Made by a program: the position numbers and the translations under genes
Notes under the pieces: model-generated
The model's database searches: none
What the model saw: only the letters and a program-made list of their open reading frames with translations
What the model was told of the DNA's origin: nothing
DNA from: Thamnaconus septentrionalis
Lineage: Eukaryota; Chordata; Actinopteri; Tetraodontiformes; Monacanthidae
Length of the DNA: 64,000 nucleotides
Direction: 5' to 3'
Assembly (NCBI GenBank): GCA_009823395.1
Contig: CM020501.1
Location: forward strand, 32,057,861 to 32,121,860
Shown: in pieces, positions 34,605-64,000 of the stretch
Layout of the letters: every line of letters starts with the position of its first letter
How positions within the stretch are numbered: the stretch's first letter is position 1

Positions 34605-36748
34605 CCAGGATGAATGATATCATTACCACAGTTTTGACATGTACATCATTAATATCTTAGTTTAACCATTGGAAAATAAAAACAGCCATAGAAAACATAA
34701 GTCTGTCACATCTGGCTGAGCCGTATTTGAAGTCCTGTGAATCCAAGACCAACAGCGCAAATGTTACCTTCCAAAATATTAGCACGGAGCCTTTCTGTTG
34801 CATCCCCAACAGAGGAGGATTTCAGAAAGCAAGGCTCAGGAATTCAAATACACCACGGCAGCTGCGCAGACGACACTGGAATAGTTTTATTAAAACATTG
34901 CAAGACAGAGAATCATTCACCAGTAATAAGAGGAAAAACACTGCTCCTGCCTTGTTGTTTTTCTATAAAACAGCTAGCTTTTTTTTTTATGTTGCTTTTT
35001 ACAACTGAAAAAAATAAAAAAGTGATATGAAGATTGTTGTAAGAATTTTAAAAACATTATGAAAGGCCATTAATCAGTGACTAGTCCTACAGATCTTAAC
35101 AGTTCTTGCATCACTGGTGCAAAAAACAACAACAACAAAAACAAACACCACCCATCCTATGAAAAAAAAAAAAAATCATCATCATCATATGGACATTTCC
35201 TTTTTCTAAAAAAATTCCCTCATGTAAGATTGTCTCGCTGACACGAGAGGTGGTCGTTGATTAATAACATGTTAAAGTTCTGTACAGGAATAGCTGCTGA
35301 TCGGTGGTCGCCATGTATGGGGGTTGGGGGCCGGGGTAGGGGGAGGGGGCTCTGCTCACACACCCTCATCTCATCAGCACTCTGAGTGGTGATGTCAGAA
35401 GCTGCGGCTGCAGGAGCCCGAGTGCTGGCGACGCTTCCAGAAGGAAGTGGATGGAAACGGGGAGCAAAAAGGATGACGTTGGTCTGGGTCAAATGTACAG
35501 CGGTGTGTGTGTGTGTGTGTGTGTAGGGGTGGGGGGATTGGGGGGGGGGGGGTCATGCAGGGCCTCAGTTGTGGGGGATCGATGACTCAAGCTAGATTGA
35601 GGCTGGCGAGCCTCAGTTTTAGACACACACGGATCACTGGACTCACTCACTGCACGAACAGAGACCGAAGGAGAGACACGAGCCTGCGGCGCTGCACTGA
35701 CGTCACACCTACAGCTTCACAGGTTCAACTTGTCTGTTTGTCTTTTTTTTTGTACACTGTACAGAGTTGGAGTGGGGGGGAGGGGGCATGGGGAAGGGGG
35801 AGGGGGAGGGGCACCACTGGCAGTGTCCCAGCCAGTTTTGGCGTCTCCATCTTTGCAAAGTCACCTTGAAGGAAATTTGTGCTTGTGGGTTAAAACAGAA
35901 AAAAACAGAAGGTGAGAAAGCGGAATACTACAGTTGTAGGTCACAGTACAGCCGAATTTCAGCTTACAATAAAACAAACAAAAGATATCAACACCCACTT
36001 CATTGATTCTATCTACAAAACACCTCAGGGAGACCTTTCTGTTGCTAAGCTTTGAGGGCCGAACTCTTCAGGTCGTAACACAGAATGCTTTTGCTTCTGA
36101 TTATTCTTAATTTTATCTTTATTTTATTCCTCTATTTACTCCTGATTGAATCCCCAGGACATTAAAACAAAGCAACATTTCCCATCTTCCTCTCAGTCAA
36201 CGATCTTCCGCCAGGAAATCTCACGTAGCACCTTTGCAAAAAAAAAAAACTTTAAAAAATGAAGTAGTCACAATTGTTTCAGTTGGTCTCGTCCCGTTCC
36301 AGCCGTGCTTCCCTCCGTCCGTCGTCTCTTTGTTTTTCCCTTTTCCCCGAGACTTGTGGAGGCAGTAGAGGAAGAGCACTGTGTCAGGCATCCCATAGTG
36401 TTCAGTTTTTTTGGCACAGGTTGAGCCAGCTCATCGCTCTCAGTCGCTCCTCGACGGGATTCCAGGCTCAGAGTTCAAAATGCGTTAAACTACAAAGAGA
36501 CGAGTTTTCAAGTTCGCGATTCAAGTCTTAGTTAGACAATAATGTTAGGGTAAAGTGTGTGTGTGTGTGTGTGTATCATCTCTATTTAAACATGGCTTAT
36601 TTTGCATCTGCCTATCTACATATGTTGGAATGAGAGAAACAGCAACATAAAGAAGACGCAGCCCTCAGCCACTGACCTGCACTGAGTCAACAGTCTACCG
36701 CTCGTCAAGCACACAATCAGTATTTACACGTCTGTACAATTTGTGTGC

Positions 36749-36797
<49 letters not shown>

Positions 36798-37280
36798 TGT
36801 GTGCAGTGAGGCTGAGCAATTAGAGTGGCGCAGCTGTCACCACTAGAATGCAGTGTTAAAGATCTCAGTAGAGGAGGAGAAAGGAGACAGAGAAGAAGAC
36901 AGAGAAGGAGGAGAAGAAGAGAAAAGAGGTGGAGCCGAGGTGTGAACGCGGATGTGCATTGTCGCCGGTCGGTCCGTCACTGTAGCAGAAGAGGAGGTGG
37001 AGGTGGAGGTGGAGGAGGGAGTCTGGATTTCCTTGCAACAGATTTGAGCTTTTTCTATTTCTTGGACACTGGCGTTGTTGGAATTCAAAGTGTCGTCCCT
37101 GTGTTGAGGTGTGTTGAGGTGAGCGTCGCTGTGCCGTCCTGGTTCACTGAAATCTACTCAACCTTGACACAGAACCAAACTGTGAGGTCCTCTTGGTGCT
37201 TTTCTCTTGGAAAAAAAAAAAAAAAAAAAAGCTGCCTGGCTCTGGCGGAGCTCAGGTGAGCGCTGAGTTTGGGATCACTG

Positions 37281-37355
<75 letters not shown>

Positions 37356-37398
37356 CAGGCAGTACAGACTGTGTGGGCTGGTGTGGATGTGGCGCCCT
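34605..37398 (-). other. ttyh3: Probable ttyh3 3' UTR
   Basis: No supported coding sequence lies between the ttyh3 stop and the candidate poly(A) signal. The stretch holds G-rich runs near 35526-35550 and 35774-35810, (GT)n arrays at about 35501-35523, 36557-36574 and 36748-36796, and a 20-bp A-tract at 37210-37229. The UTR assignment is inference. Confidence 0.4.
37282..37353. repeat. (GA)n array close to the ttyh3 stop codon
   Basis: About 36 GA units on the plus strand, which read as a (CU)n pyrimidine tract in the ttyh3 mRNA starting 46 nt after the stop codon. Confidence 0.93.
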
Positions 37399-63537
<26,139 letters not shown>

Positions 63538-64000
63538 CCTGGTCCGGCTGCCTTCTGGCTGTCGCTTCTTCGCTCCCAAACACACAAATCCTCAACAGGG
63601 GGATCTGCTGGGAGACGTACGAGCGGCGTGGGTTAAAAATACGGCAGGAGACACAAGCAAATGAAATGAGATGGAAAAAAATGAATATGTGACATCATTG
63701 CTGGGAAAATCTGATGAAATTCACACGCTTGGTCACATGTCGCAGTCAAACAGCAACATTCTAGTGTAGGCACCTTGATGCTTTTCCTAGTGCTGTCAAG
63801 ACTACATGTACCGAGGATAACTGGCATCTTGTGCTGTGAATTACAGCAATGTGCTCTCTACATTTGAGAATAAACAATGTGGTCTTTCCTGCAATGCCCA
63901 TCTACGGTGTGCTTTGATTGAAATGGGACTGCAATATGACACAATGGCACAAGCCCAATTCGAACGGAGAGCCCGCCATTGTGCACTTTGAAGCCTTCAT
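63538..64000 (-). promoter_or_regulatory. ttyh3: 5' UTR/promoter side of ttyh3
   Basis: The sequence immediately upstream of the ttyh3 ATG is moderately GC-rich (to about 63640) and contains no in-frame upstream ATG close to the start. The remaining bases to the window end show no gene. The promoter role is inferred from position. Confidence 0.4.

Noticed and set aside
35220..35869. Frames of 90-120 codons on both strands in the gap between lfng and ttyh3
   Set aside because: Low-complexity and G-rich, with no domain; the position fits the ttyh3 3' UTR.

Overview
The window looks like part of a teleost (ray-finned fish) nuclear chromosome. It holds three intron-containing vertebrate genes with GT/AG splice sites. 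The remaining DNA is dense with (AC)n, (GA)n and other microsatellites, tRNA-headed SINEs with ATGGATGG-type tails, and short non-autonomous hAT, Tc1-like and other inverted-repeat elements of the kind common in fish. Nothing prokaryotic, no rRNA gene, no convincing functional tRNA gene and no CRISPR array was seen.

Layout. (1) 1425-6549, minus strand: a two-exon rhodopsin-class GPCR of about 593 residues that I cannot assign to a named receptor. Its 3.3 kb intron carries two SINE copies in opposite orientation. (2) 6.6-23.7 kb: a gene-poor interval of about 17 kb. It holds clustered trinucleotide and dinucleotide arrays, a SINE with an internally expanded minisatellite, five (AC)n arrays within 0.9 kb, and an 11-bp minisatellite of about 968 bp. 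(3) 23742-32118, plus strand: an eight-exon fringe glycosyltransferase, best read as lunatic fringe (lfng), 351 residues, with the intact DDD metal-binding motif. (4) 32.1-34.6 kb: the convergent 3' ends of lfng and the next gene, with a perfect 20-bp-arm hairpin between their probable poly(A) signals. (5) 37399-63537, minus strand: a 14-exon tweety-family gene, ttyh3, 554 residues, whose introns hold most of the transposon fragments seen here. (6) 63538-64000: the 5' flank of ttyh3.

Linkage of a fringe gene to a tweety gene matches the LFNG-TTYH3 neighbourhood of tetrapods (from general knowledge, not checked here) and is the main reason for choosing lfng over mfng or rfng. The genes are not an operon. 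lfng acts in the Golgi on Notch O-fucose, ttyh3 is a membrane protein, and the GPCR is a cell-surface receptor; nothing in the sequence ties their functions together.

Exon boundaries were set by hand from splice consensus, reading-frame phase and family similarity. UTR limits, promoters and transposon family names are inference. No new biological system was recognised. The items most worth checking are the unassigned GPCR with NRY in place of DRY, a ~400-bp diverged direct repeat flanking lfng exons 1-2, the hairpin between the convergent genes, a CpG-rich block in lfng intron 1, and several transposons with readable target-site duplications.
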